Part shown: positions 23,190 through 34,110 of the stretch, piece after piece | Position numbering within the stretch: the first letter of the stretch is position 1 | How the letters are laid out: each line of letters begins with the position of its first letter | NCBI GenBank assembly: GCA_021018815.1 | Contig: JAITYX010000012.1 | Coordinates: forward strand, 9,535,001-9,599,000 | Length of the DNA stretch: 64,000 nucleotides | Source of the DNA: Talinum fruticosum | Lineage: Eukaryota > Streptophyta > Magnoliopsida > Caryophyllales > Talinaceae | Direction of reading: 5' to 3' | Notes under the pieces: generated by a model | Databases searched by the model: none | What the model was told of the DNA's origin: nothing | The model's input: only the letters and a program-made list of their open reading frames with translations | Program-made: the position numbers and the translations under genes

Positions 23190-24010
23190 TGAAATGTTGA
23201 GGCCTGTTTTTACCGATGGATGTACCCTTTTTTATGAAAATTCTCAAAGGGTATGTTAGAAATCGGTACCGACCGAAAGCGTGCATTGTTGAGGCCTACA
23301 CGACTGAGGAGTGTGTTGAGTTTTGCTTGTAAATACTACCCCCAAATGGAAGTTGTTGGTATTCCAAAACATCGGTTTATGGGGAAGATTGGTGGGCAGG
23401 GAAACCGGGGCCAACGGTTCTAACAATCGATCGGGATCCGAGGGAGCAAGCGCATCTTTATATTCTTCAAAACAACGATGAAGTGCAATCGTTTATTGAT
23501 GAGCACAAATCTCTCATAAGGAGACAGATAGCGAGGAAAAAATTAGACGTGGGTAATGACCCATCATAATCGGACATTTGTCAACCTGGTTCACGAATAG
23601 ACTCATCACTAGCCAATTGGAAGAATCACGAGAATATATCTCGCAAACATTAGTAAGCTTGGTTAGAGGGCCACAATTGGAAGTCATATCTTACCATGGC
23701 TATGACAACAATGGATACTCTTTCTACACAAAGAGCTAGGATAATAGGAGCACCGTGCAAAAGAGTGGGGTCACATTGGAGGTTCATGCACTTCATGTTT
23801 CCATCTCCAAGGACAAACATCCCGTTGTAACTAAAATGTCATATTACGGAGTCATTGAGGAGATATGGGAGCTAAATTATGTTGACTTACGTGAGCCTAT
23901 TTTCCAATGCAAATGGGTTGACAAAAACAACGGTGTCCAAGTTGATTAGATGGGATTCATGATGATCGATCTCATAAGAGAACGGTTTAAAGGGGATCAA
24001 TTCGTTATGG
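23190..24010 (+). pseudogene. CACTA TNP2-like transposase C-terminus (DUF4218/DUF4216 region)
   Basis: Translation, crossing several frameshifts, follows the C-terminal part of plant TNP2-type proteins. First VRNRYRPKACIVEAYTTEECVEFC (23250-23325), then VVGIPKHRF, then HNRTFVNL..WFTNRL (23560-23600), VSLVRGPQLEVISYHGYDNN, GYSFYTKS, and the open frame 23755-23949. That frame carries QKSGVTLEVHA and YYGVIEEIWELNY, ending in FQCKWVDKNNGVQVD, the DUF4216 signature. A final LIRERFKGDQFVMASQARQVF closes it at about 24030. The catalytic RNase H-like core (Transposase_21), which should precede it, is missing. Confidence 0.85.
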
Positions 24011-24029
24011 CATCCCAAGCAAGACAAGT

Positions 24030-24390
24030 CTTCGATCGATTTTCCGACCGTTTTTGCAGTGGGAAAAATGTTGGTCGGAAATTTTTACCGACCACAATTA
24101 ACGGTTGGAATTCGACTGTAATATTACGGTTGGAATTCCAACTGATTTTACAACCACACAAAACAATTCGAAATATTTTCGACCGTTTTACCAAGCTGTT
24201 TCATGTGCGTATTTACCAAACATTTATTTGAACTGGTTGGTAATTTTTCCAACCGTTTTAAGAAAGTGGTTGGTAATTTTTCCAACCGTTTTCGAAAGTA
24301 GTTGGTAATTTTTCCAACCGTTTTTATTCGGTTGGAAATTGTGAAAAATAATTTCACATAAATTTCCGACCATTTAAAAACGGTCGGTAA
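24030..24390. repeat. CGGTTGG / CCAACCG palindromic repeat block, with three 33-bp tandem copies
   Basis: The block directly follows the TNP2 tail. It is dense in CCGACCG, GGTTGG and their complements. At 24235-24267, 24268-24300 and 24301-24333 the same 33-bp unit (GGTTGGTAATTTTTCCAACC plus a variable tail) repeats; each unit is itself palindromic. It resembles a CACTA subterminal region, but lies in the middle of the mapped element. Confidence 0.7.
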
Positions 24391-24659
24391 TTTAAATTTA
24401 TTTTTTAATTATTTTTTTATTTTAATAAAATAAAATCAGAAATTATACCTGTTTAATGTAATTTTAAGAATAATTTAATATCAAACAAAACAAGACATAA
24501 ATATAAAATTACATACCTTAAATACAATATAATTTTCATTCATACATAAATAGGGTCCATAAATAAAAGTATGACACAATATTTATGATTAAATAAGAGT
24601 AACATATTCATATTTAAAGAAACGCAATACGATAAACAAGAACACAAAGTGATTAGTCT
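24391..24659. other. AT-rich spacer inside CACTA
   Basis: AT-rich sequence between the repeat block and the minus-strand ORF remnant, probably its 3' flank. No feature recognised. Confidence 0.4.
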
Positions 24660-25120
24660 TCGTCTTCATTCTCGGATTCACCGCCTTCGAGGTTGAGTCA
24701 TGTTCAACTTGTCAAATAGAATGTCTACCTTTTGCTTCAATCTCTTGTTCTTTTTCTTCAATCACTCCATCTCCTTTTCCTTGTCCTCATTTGCCTTTTG
24801 GATAACTTCCAACTTAGATGCAACTTCAAGCAACAACGACTTGAAACTCCGGAGTGTCTATCACACATAATTTTCTTTTGTCGAGATGTATCGTTACATT
24901 TTTTACTGCAAGAAGAGGACTCCTTAAAAGTAGATGCTTGAAGTCCAAACCCATATTTCTTGCCTCTCTTTGTGAAGCCAACAGATTCTGCCCATAGTTC
25001 CATCTCATTCGTAACTTGTTTGGATTGTTGTCCAGTTTCGCCGCCTTCGGTTCCTTGAACATTTGACCCCACATCATTTGAAGTATCATTTGAAGTATTA
25101 TTTCTAACTTTTAACACTTT
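24660..25120 (-). pseudogene. Ptta/En/Spm (TNPA-like) protein remnant, minus strand
   Basis: An open minus frame at 24758-25117 has a Thr/Asn-rich start, QVTNEMELWAESVGFTKRGKKYGFGLQA (about 24955-25020), and then, after a shift, a coiled-coil segment VASKLEVIQKANEDKEKEME...LKKKNKRLKQKVD (24720-24830). The ELW.E..G..K.G..YG.G.QA pattern is the landmark of the plant Ptta/En/Spm transposase family (the CACTA accessory DNA-binding protein). The heptad-like Lys/Glu helix is also usual for its C-terminus. It faces the TNP2 remnant (convergent). Confidence 0.65.
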
Positions 25121-26009
25121 CTTGTAAAAGATTGTTCATTGAGGATCGGATGAAAAGAATAAGTTGATCCGAAATTTATGCTAAACAAATGATTAATACC
25201 AAAAAATATTCCTACTTGATTTACAATTTTTGGTATAAATCACTTATTTAGCAGAAATATGGGAACATGATCACAAAGGAATGAGCTGGTGAGATCTCCT
25301 ACTTGGTTTACGTACTCCTTGTATTATATCTCACATTGTAATATATGCTTTTTAGTGTTTATATGAAAAAGTCCACCTCTTTGTCTTGGAATTTTGTGGT
25401 ATAAATGATTTCAATATTTATACCAAATGGTTTTATCTCTATTTACTCAAATTTTGCTTTCTAGTAGATTGAGTTATGTGCTTATCTTTATGAATATATT
25501 ACTTGCTTGGAGTTTGTGCATTGTAATATATGCTTTTGACAGAAATATGATGTGTGTATGTTGTTCGAGGCTACGATGCAACAACTCCAAGTAAGCAATA
25601 TAGTCATAAAGACAATCACATAACTAAATCTATTACAAAAGTATCAATTTGGGTAAATAAATATTTTTCTTTTGACATAAACATTGAAATCAGTTTAAAC
25701 CACAAAGTTTCAAAAGAGAGATGAACTTTTTGACATAAATATTGAAAGAAGAGTATTGTTTGTACTATATTTCACACTATTGTAATATATTCTTTATTGG
25801 AACTTATTGTGAAATATGAAATTGTTGTCGAACTTGTTAAAGATGGAAGCTGTTGTGTTTGTAGTAATATGTAAAATTTTGTATAACAATTAAGGTTGAT
25901 GGTGGTTGCTATGTAAGTTGTTGTGGTTGTAATTATGTATATTTTGTTTGTATAATTTTATGTAGGTGACACGAAAAAACAAAAGAAATTATAAAAAAAA
26001 TTCAGACAT
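25121..26009. other. CACTA interior, no gene recognised
   Basis: AT-rich sequence with two related blocks. GTAATATATGCTTTT occurs at about 25338 and 25520, and paired phrases around TGACATAAA(T/C)ATTGAAA occur at about 25672 and 25735. It may be an intron or the upstream part of the minus-strand ORF. No reading frame recognised. Confidence 0.4.
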
Positions 26010-26290
26010 ATTACTACGGTTCTTAAGGAAGAACCGTAGTAATAGATCTTGACCTTAAATTTTGGCTAGAACAGGGGATTTGGGCCAAGACCTATTACGA
26101 CGGTTTTTTAAAGAAGCTGTAGTTATAGATTAACCTATTACTACAGTTCTTTTGGAAGAACCGTAGTAATAGGTTATATATGACTACGGTTCTTTAAGAG
26201 AACCATCGTAATAAGCTTTTTTACTACGATTTTGAACTGTAGTAAAAGATGCCCACTGCAATTACGATCACATACACAACGATGGATAAC
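26010..26290. repeat. CACTA subterminal hairpin repeats, right
   Basis: Inverted pairs of ACTACGGTTCTT and AAGAACCGTAGT: 26013-26040 (short loop), 26128-26170, and a weaker pair at 26183-26215. Each can fold into a hairpin. They mirror the left block and support the mapped ends. Confidence 0.7.
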
Positions 26291-26343
26291 CGTAGTTAAG
26301 GGTCGTTTTGAACAGATAGTTAAAAGTGGTTTCTATGGTAGTG

Positions 26344-28640
26344 AGATTATCTCGCCATTGGCTTTAGGGATGAGTCAAGCTCGTTGATGATCCATATGAG
26401 CCACACTGGGAAGATGATGAAGGAGATTCATATGATGTAAGTTTGGATAATGAAGAGGAAGATGATATTATGATGCAATGTATTATTGATGCATATAAGC
26501 CTCATTCTGAGAGCGCTATTGGAGGCCTCTTGATAATGGTAACTACTTTGCTAAGTTGTACCAAAATTATGTGAGGATAAGGAGTTTGGGAACATTGTAC
26601 TTAAGCCTTGGATGATTTTGGACAAAGATCATTTTAAGTCTATGTTAATTTGATATTGCATTCAAGAATCCTTTGCATATATAGTTCTCTCTTCTTATAG
26701 CAAATGATTTACGAGTTGTTTCTCATATCGAGGGTTGTAATTAGAGGATTCATTCTAGTAAATTACCTATGGAGTGACATAGGCTATTAAAAGTATTTAA
26801 GTCTCGTGTTAATTTGACATAACTCTCTTATGACTGTTCAGTGGGCTTCAAAAATATTGGTGGACAATGTTAGAACTAATATAGAAATCCCAACTAAATC
26901 CCTTAATGAGCTTTTAGAAAGTAGATATGGAGTAACTATAAAGAAAAGCTCTTTGTACAACATTAAACATGCAATCATTTTGAACTTCAACGGGGACATG
27001 ATGAATTGTACAACCATCTACCTACATATTATGAGTCGATTAAATTAGAGGATGAAGGCAGTAAGGCTCATATTGTGTGGATGCAAGTCCAAAGAAAGGC
27101 GAACAACATTATTGAAAGGCCTTTAGTCTTAAAAAGTATATTCATTTCACACTTGAAGGTTAGTAGAAGCCTGTTGGGGGTTAATGGGACTCATCTTAAA
27201 CAAAATTATGGTGGTGTCCTACTATCTGCTGTTGTTTTGGATGGGAATGATGAAATCTTCCTTATCGCATATGTTGCGAGTTGATTAAGAGACAACAGAA
27301 TCATAGAACTTCTTTTCTACCATTTAAAGCAAGCTATTGCACCCCATATTGATGATGAAAATTGAATTGTGATGTCGGATAGACATAAAGTATACTTCTC
27401 CCTTTAAATCTGTTTTATTTAAGGCTCATAATGTGATTAGTTACGTTATAATTACCGTTTGTCTTACATACAAGGTTTAGATACAGTCCTTGATGAGTAG
27501 TAGCCTAGGGTGAGAAGGAGGTATTATTACGGACATTTGTGCGAGCAACTTGAAGAAAACATACCCATGGGTTTTAATGCATTGTCTGTTTTGGAGGATC
27601 TGCTATGCTTATTCGAGTTCACATTCAGGAAAGCAATTGAGAATTTACAAAGGGAAGCTGGGAGAGGAGTTGTCACATGGCTTTAAGATCTTAGATAACA
27701 AGATAAGTGGGCAAGATATAAGTTTAGTCGAGCCTTGTCATGTGATGAGAACACATCAAACATTGTTGAGAGTTTTAAGTCCACACTTGGGATAGATAGA
27801 TGAAAGCCAATTTTGACACTATTGGAGTGTAATGCCTATTTTGTTGCCTTTTATATTAGCTTAGTCGGTTTATATGTGTCTTATGTTTTTAATTCATATA
27901 TGTGTGAATTGTTAGAGATTAGGAGACTAAACACGGTGAGGATTTCTACAAGGCAAGAAAATGCAAATTCATGGGATGATAATGGTATTTTCCTTAAGAT
28001 CAACAAATACTTGAAAAGGTTGACAGTTGATTCAAGAACATGTAAGTTGTTTGTTGCTGGCAAGGGGTTATATGAAATACATGAGGGTAGAAGTCAGCTA
28101 CCTGTGAGTTTGGAGAAGAGAACATGTGCATGTGGATAGTGGAAAATTAGTGTCATACCCTATAGACATGCCATTAGGGCAATACTTCACAAAAGAGAGG
28201 TTTCCGAGGACTACGTTAATTAGGTGGTTCTTAGTCAAGGCATATAAAAGCACATATGCAGGAAACATTCCAGCAGACTGTCATACATAGAATAATGGCC
28301 TGCGTTTAATGTTCCTTCTCTAGAACCTCCTCTAATAAAGAGAAAAATTAGAAGACCTCCTACAAATAGAAGGAGAGAACTTGGAGAAAAAGAAAGGATA
28401 AAAGGTGTACAGACACACGGATGCAGCAGGTGTGGCTACTTCTACCATAATGATAAAACTTGAAAAGGTGGACCAGCAAGAAGGGACATAAGGGAAGGTC
28501 AGGGAGTTTTGGTTCAAAGGAGAGCTAAGAAAACCAATCAGCATCCAACCACTCAAACACCACTTCTCAACCTTCTCTCAAGTCATACCCACATAGGAAT
28601 CCCAACCGATCGCATCAACTGTCGGGAAGAGGAAGACAAA
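26344..28640 (+). pseudogene. MULE (Mutator-like) transposase, main body
   Basis: After the CACTA insertion the MULE frame resumes. In order: an acidic segment DDPYEPHWEDDEGDSYDVSLDNEEEDD (26390-26470); the DBD_Tnp_Mut-like region with NDLRVVSHIEGCN (26705-26745); YGVTIKKSSLYNIKHAI (26925-26975); the MULE catalytic region with GVNGTHLKQNYGGVLLSAVVLDGND (27170-27250); IVMSDRH (27365); a VEPCHVMRTHQTLL segment; then LEKRTCACG and a SWIM-type end (28105-28190) in which the Cys of CPH is Tyr; and a C-terminal CCHC-like knuckle CSRCGYFYHNDKT (28420-28460). Several stops and shifts break it. MULE transposases cut and paste DNA with long terminal inverted repeats; I could not find those ends here. 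Confidence 0.88.
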
Positions 28641-29239
28641 TGAGGTTAGAGAGTAGAACAGGAAAAACACAAGATCCAAAAGGAGGAATATGCAGCCTTT
28701 GTAATGAATAACTTAAGTTTAATTTGTAACTTCTATCTTTACAAAACAATGTCTCGTTTATTTTTCTTGCTTTTGTAATGAAGGTTAATTGTGTTTCTTT
28801 TTTCTAATCCTTGTTTAAATTTTTTTAATTGTGAAGGAATAAAGAAATCTTATAAGAAAAATATTTAAAAAATGAATACTTAAAAAGATTGCTCAAAATT
28901 GAAAAAAAGGAAAAAAAGTTTAAAATGGAATCTATTACTACGGTTCTCAGCAAGAACCATAGTAAAAGGTCCAGTAATCAATTCCGAGCATTATTACTAC
29001 GATTTCTTTTTTTATTTTATTTTTTAAAAGAAGAGACCTCCTAAAAATTACTACGGTTCCTTTTTTTAAAAAAAATTCCTTTCAATTTTGAACAATCCAT
29101 ATTTATAAGTAATAAGAGAGACAAGCAAACGAAAGTAATAGGAGAGACAAGTAAACCAATTTTGAGCATACATAAGAAAATTTATGTCATTCATTACATC
29201 TAAACAATTGTACAAAATACTTCAATTACAAATTCTTAG
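28641..29239. other. MULE 3' flank with ACTACGGTTCT repeats
   Basis: AT-rich sequence. At 28931-28975 there is an inverted pair ACTACGGTTCT/AGAACCATAGT, and at 28996 and 29047 two further ACTACGATTTCT/ACTACGGTTCCT copies. These match the CACTA subterminal repeats but lie about 2.6 kb outside the mapped CACTA end. Confidence 0.55.
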
Positions 29240-29650
29240 TTCACTTCACATTCAGCACTATGATTACCAAGACAACATACATAACTACAGTAACCTTAAC
29301 AATAAATTGTATATAATTAGAAATCTCCAATAACATGGTCTTGACATTTCCATCTTCTCTTTCAATTGTTACATTCTCCCTAATACCTTCAAACTTCACC
29401 TCTTTTTCCCACTTTTAATCACATGCTCATCTAACAACCACATCAAGAAATTGCAGTCCTGGAATCGAAAAAATGACACATTAGGTTTTGCTCTAGACTC
29501 AGAAATTTTGACCTCAACTTTTACAAAGGATGACACTTACAATATTGATTCTTCAAATTCAGTCAACTACCACAATTCGATGACGACCCTTATGATGCCA
29601 TGCTCATTCAGCTTTGATTTTAGTTTCAAATGTAGTTTATAAGAACATAT
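29240..29650 (-). pseudogene. Possible GRF-type zinc-finger protein remnant, minus strand
   Basis: On the minus strand, SESRAKPNVSFFRFQDCNFLMWLLDEHV (29420-29510) is followed by a charged helix and a hydrophobic stretch VVMYVVLVIIVLNV (29245-29290). The order resembles short plant GRF zinc-finger proteins: a finger ending in C-x-F-x-W, a helix, then a membrane-like tail. Such fragments are often seen with MULEs. The first finger Cys residues are not visible. This is weak and could be chance. Confidence 0.3.
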
Positions 29651-30188
29651 CTCAAACCGAGGGAGAGATACGAGATAGATAGCTAGGAGGAGAGAGACCA
29701 AAAAATTTTTAAGAGAGATAATTCAGACATAAAGGATTAAGTATTTTTAGTAAACTAGAACAGGAGAGGGACAGAGAGAAAGAGAAAGATAGATAGCGTG
29801 AAAGTGAGAGAGTGAGACATCGAAATGGAGAGTTTAGATTTTTAATTCAAACAAGGGGGAATATCAATGAAGAGGGAATCTTTACAGTATATTCGTCTAA
29901 ACAATGACACACAAGCCCTATGTAAAGGCTTCTTCACTCATCTTAACAACCTCTTCACTTAATTTAATGGCTCAACCATATAAAAAGATCACTGCCCATA
30001 CTTTACCATAAACTTGAGTTTAACCAATGGAATTCGACATTTTGTTGCAGATCATTAAGAAAAGTCTTAAACACAGGTGTGTCGGATGAAATTTCACAAA
30101 AATAAATAAAGAAAATAAGGATAACAAGTTTGATGTGCTTACAATATCATAACAATATGTGACGGAAACATAGGTAGTACGTGGTCAT
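29651..30188. other. Intergenic, purine-rich then AT-rich
   Basis: 29650-29830 is rich in GAGAGA; the rest is AT-rich. Nothing recognised. Confidence 0.5.
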
Positions 30189-30410
30189 CACTACTAGAAA
30201 AATGTCAAGAAACAATGGAATTTAGCGACACAATATAGGTCCATCAACTAATGACAAAATTTAACAACTTTTAGAATAGCCAAATCTAGCAATGGACTTA
30301 TCGACTGGAAAGGCATCCGTTAGAATTTCTTTACACAACAAGGGATTAGCAACGACATTAGACTAGCTATGGAAATGCAAAATAGCAACGTCCAACGGAC
30401 ACTTTTTCTG
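30189..30410 (+). mobile_element. CACTA-like terminus (partner end not found)
   Basis: CACTACTAGAAAAATG is a classic plant CACTA terminal sequence. It is followed by subterminal repeats built on AGCAA(C/T)G and GGTCCATC/GGAC (30222, 30287, 30344, 30385). I see no matching CTAGTAGTG end to the right within the window; Copia copy 2 at 31415 may have split the element. Confidence 0.5.
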
Positions 30411-31409
30411 TTATTATTTCTAAAAGTATTTTTTTGAAAAATCCATTTTTAAACCGCCCATGCCTGATTGTTTTTCCATTATCTCTGAGTGAAACCCCCC
30501 CGTTTTTCTATCTCTTTTCTCTTCTTCTCTCCCTCATAAAAATCTCCCCCATCTCTCTTCTTCCTTCCATACTCAAGTCACCCTCCTCTCTCACCCTATG
30601 ATGGTCCCATTCCCCTTCATCCCCCTTTAGCTCATGAAAGCTCATCCTTCTCTCTTTTTTTTGTCGTTTAAGCTACACCCATAGAACATTTGAAGGTTTG
30701 AGGTTCAGGATCAATGATGATGGCGATGGTATGGCGACAGCCATGGTGGTCATCAAATTTCAGATTTATAATTTTTAGATCTAAAAACTTGAATTCATTA
30801 TCTGAATTTTTACATCTAAAAACTTGATTTCATTTCAAATCTAAAACTTTTTTTTTTTATTTTTTAGAACCTTCAGATTGTGAGAACCTACAAGGCAAGC
30901 CCAACTTTAATTTTGAAGATTAAAATGTTATGTTCGTTGATTGAGGTTGTTTGATTTTTCGACTTTATATTTAATTATATATATATGGATTTTAAAGTTG
31001 GATTAGAAGATGTATTAATTAGTTTTTTTATATATTTATTGGTTTTTATATGGTTGGTTTTTGTATTTAAGTAGTTATTTTTTTCTTTTTTTAAATTTAA
31101 TAATATTAAGATAGAGTTTAATCATGAGCAAACAAATAATTAATTTAGTAAAAGACTATTAAAATATCTTATTATTTTTATTTAGTATGCCGATTGATTT
31201 TCTTCTTTACAATTAATAATTAAAAAAATCCTTCGAAAAAATTATTTGTATTTTTATGTAAAATTTGTTATGATTATCAATTTAAAATATTCTTTATAAA
31301 TTTAATAGTTAGAGGCCAATAAGTTCAAGTATATATTAGTACACTCTTTTTAATATCATCATATTCATCATCATCAACATCATAAATCAACGGTATATCA
31401 AATTATACA
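30411..31409. other. Probable interior of the CACTA-like fragment; no gene seen
   Basis: There is a CT-rich leader-like segment at 30480-30670, then AT-rich sequence with short inverted phrases (AAATCTAAAAACTTGAATTC at about 30778 and similar at 30815). No coding frame recognised. Confidence 0.4.
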
Positions 31410-31414
31410 TTAGT

Positions 31415-32988
31415 TGAAGACTCGAACACTTGCTCAATACTTTTACGAGTTATATAAAAGGAATCGGGTATAACAATTTCATACATATAGAGTTTTGATT
31501 CCAAGGCATTCTCCGTATCTCAAAAACTTATTTGAGTAACATAGTATCTTCTCTAAGTAACACAGCTCTCATTTATCATATTTATTGCTTATCCGTAGCG
31601 ACTCGAAAACCGACTCTTTGTTACGAGTCCGGCTTTACTCAGATTAATCGCGGTTTGAATATACCAATATTTCGTCTTTTCTCACTCGAGAATCTAACTT
31701 GTGGTTATAAGTCCTATCTTATTATAGTCGGTATTCTTAGCTCATTTCATGCTTAGTCTATATCAAGTTAATCCTCTCCGATATTCTTTATTGAACTTGA
31801 TTCTTCGTTTAGACTAAGTCGGATGGAATTCCGAGTATCATGGATATTGGACTCGAAAATTCCATTTCATTTGTGACTCGGATAATCGGTTGGTCTATTT
31901 ATCGAAATTATTTTATTATCTCGTGTCTAATCTTGGGCCAAAGTATTTTATACTTTGAGAACCGAAATTGATTTACTTTTGTAGGTTATTCAATCGAGGA
32001 TACACTTTTCAAACTACAAAAGTAGCTGAAGCTCGAACGTCAAATCACCAGCGAGACATGGCTCTTCACCTTCTCTGCTCCAGGTCCCAGTGGATTGTGT
32101 CGGGGCATGCTGTTTCCAAATGCGGAAAAGCTGGAACGCCATGCTTAACGATGGTTTCTACCTTATCTTTCAAGACACCGCTAATGGTTTTGGGACTTCC
32201 AACGAGTTAAACCATTGTCCAACGTTCATATTACAACGGATACTTTACGAGTGACTCGAAAGCTTCTATCAACGGTCACGAGAGGACTCTCGGTCAGCGA
32301 GATGAAGATAACGGCTACTCTGCCTGATCATCTATAAATAGAAGCCATCTCACAAGACTTGAAGGTTGCCGAATATATTGTTTATACACATACTTGCTCA
32401 AAGTTATTGTATTTACTTTCAATCTTCAACTTACAACTCCCACTCTGTAATTCATTACTTTACGAGTTGTAAGGTCTTGTACTCGATTACAAACTCTTTC
32501 TTACATTCTTTGTAAGGTCCCTTGACTAAGTCTGTAAGGGTTAACTCGGCTTAGTTGTCCCTAGCTGTAAGGGTTATCTCAGCTAGGAAGTACTAGATCG
32601 AGATAAGGGAATTTACGAGTCTAGGAAAACTTGTATAAAGTTGTCTAAGGGAGCAACTCGGGTTCAATCGGTTCACGGTATTTTGTGGACTCAAAATAGT
32701 GGATTTGACTTCGTGTGCGGATTGACACGGTCCGTGGTTTTCTGCCCCATGAGGGTTTCCACGTAGAATCTAGTCTTTCTCGAGTTCATTCTAGACTCGA
32801 GACGGCTTTCTTGCTCTTGTTCTTTCGATTGATTGCCTTCGAGTGCAATCTTTTCGACCACTGTTGATAGACTCGGAATCTGTCTTCGTCTCTATTACGC
32901 ACAAAAGTGTGTGATTCCGGAAAGAATTTTCTATCACCCTATTCACCCCCCTCTAGAGTGACTCGGACTCTCCCCGAGCAAACCTTCA
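31415..32988 (+). repeat. 5' LTR of Copia copy 2
   Basis: TGAAGACTCG...CAAACCTTCA, a direct repeat of 40739-42314. Differences concentrate where CAG or CTG would be expected. A second TATA-like box TATATAAAAGG lies only about 36 bases from the LTR start (31451). The better-placed TATAAATA is at 32333-32340. Confidence 0.93.
32333..32340 (+). promoter_or_regulatory. TATA box in 5' LTR of Copia copy 2
   Basis: TATAAATA followed by GAAGCC, conserved in the 3' LTR (41655-41662) and in copy 1. It likely marks transcription start about 30 bases downstream. Confidence 0.6.
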
Positions 32989-32990
32989 AT

Positions 32991-33002
32991 TGGTATCGAG
33001 CC
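32991..33002 (+). other. Primer-binding site, Copia copy 2
   Basis: TGGTATCGAGCC begins two bases after the LTR. It matches the initiator tRNA-Met complement except for one missing A in TCAGAGCC. It is the same as in copy 1. Confidence 0.82.
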
Positions 33003-33048
33003 TAGCCTTTCAGAAAGGATCTAACAATCCAAAGGTCTAAAGATCAAA

Positions 33049-34110
33049 TGGCTCGAGAACACCGGAGAGTTCGATGAAGGAAGATCTTCCAACAGGCCAC
33101 CAAAATTCAAAGGATCAAACTTTGGGCCTTTGGAAGAAGCTTATGGAGTGTTTTCTTATGGATCATGATGAAGAGGTATGGGAAATCATATAACAAGGAA
33201 ACTACATTCCAATGAAGACAGATGAATTCAGAATCCTTCCCAAGACAAAGGCTGAGTTCACACCGGGAGAAGGCGAGAAGTTCGGAAAGAATTTCAAAGC
33301 AATGAACATTCTTATGTGCGCCATAAGCTCGGAAGAATACAATCGAGTCTCTGGCTATGACTCTGCTAAAGAGGTGTGGGATACTTTGGTCAACACCTAC
33401 GAAGGTACAAGTCGGGTGAGACAAGCGAAGATCGGTCGGTATCTTCATAAATATGAGCTTTTCAAAATGGAGCCGGAGGAGAACATTACTCGGATGTTCA
33501 TTCGCTTCACTGAGATCACCAACAATCTCAAATCTCCGGGAAAGAAAATTTCCCATGAAGAAATGTGCTTGGAAAATTCTCAGAAGCCTACCCAAAAGAC
33601 GATGGGGTCCGAAGGTGGCTGCCATAGAAGAGGCTCGGAACCTTTCACTCTTGAAGCCGAGACGAGCTCATCGGAAAGCTTCTAACGCATGAGATACATC
33701 CGGAAGAAGAAGATGCTGAGGGTACTACCAAAAGGAACATTGCACTTAAAGCCTTAGAATCCAAAGAAGCAAATCCGAGCTCTTCGACTCAAAAGACGAT
33801 CCCATGGCACTCATTGCAAGAGGCTTCAAGAGAATGATGAAGCACAAAAGATGGGACAAAAGGCCAAAAGAAGAATTCTACAAGAAAGATAAGAGAGATA
33901 GAAAAGGTAAGTTTTCTTCTCCTTCAAAGTTATCCTTATCTAAGAATTCTGGATGTTTTGAATGTGGCGGCAAAGACCACATAGTCAAAGAGCTGTCCAA
34001 AAAGGAAAAGGGACGAGGAAGAAGAAAAAGGCCATGATGGCAACATGGAGCGATGAGGACTCATCGGAAGATGACGAGGACTCGAGATGACTCAAAGTGT
34101 CGATGGCAAT
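33049..34110 (+). pseudogene. gag remnant, Copia copy 2
   Basis: From an ATG at 33049, across shifts, the frame 33212-33685 gives SSEEYNRVSGYDSAKEVWDT, TYEGTSRVRQAKIGRYLHKYELFKMEP and FIRFTEITNNLK, the usual gag of SIRE-like Copia elements (nucleocapsid/capsid core). A second open piece (33804-34037) has LIARGFKRMMKHKRWDKRP and a zinc knuckle CFECGGKDHIVKE. The last Cys of the knuckle is lost through one extra base at about 33994. Confidence 0.85.

Larger units (their letters stand above)
21840..26343 (+). mobile_element. CACTA (En/Spm-type) DNA transposon, 4.5 kb, inserted in the MULE
   Basis: The element starts CACTACTACTAATATGAC and ends ...CTATGGTAGTG, so both ends carry CACTAC in inverted orientation. 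The three bases AGA flank it on both sides (21837-21839 and 26344-26346), the 3-bp duplication typical of the family. Subterminal hairpin repeats built on ACTACGGTTCTT lie near both ends (21958-22070, 26010-26290). Inside are a plus-strand TNP2-like C-terminus (23190-24010) and a minus-strand Ptta/TNPA-like coiled-coil protein (24660-25120). Both are broken, so it is not autonomous. Confidence 0.8.

Noticed and set aside
24235..24340. CRISPR-like regular repeat spacing
   Set aside because: The units are tandem without unique spacers, and the DNA is plant. They belong to a transposon repeat block.
33107..33625. 172-residue minus-strand ORF
   Set aside because: It is a shadow of the plus-strand Copia gag, which has recognisable motifs.
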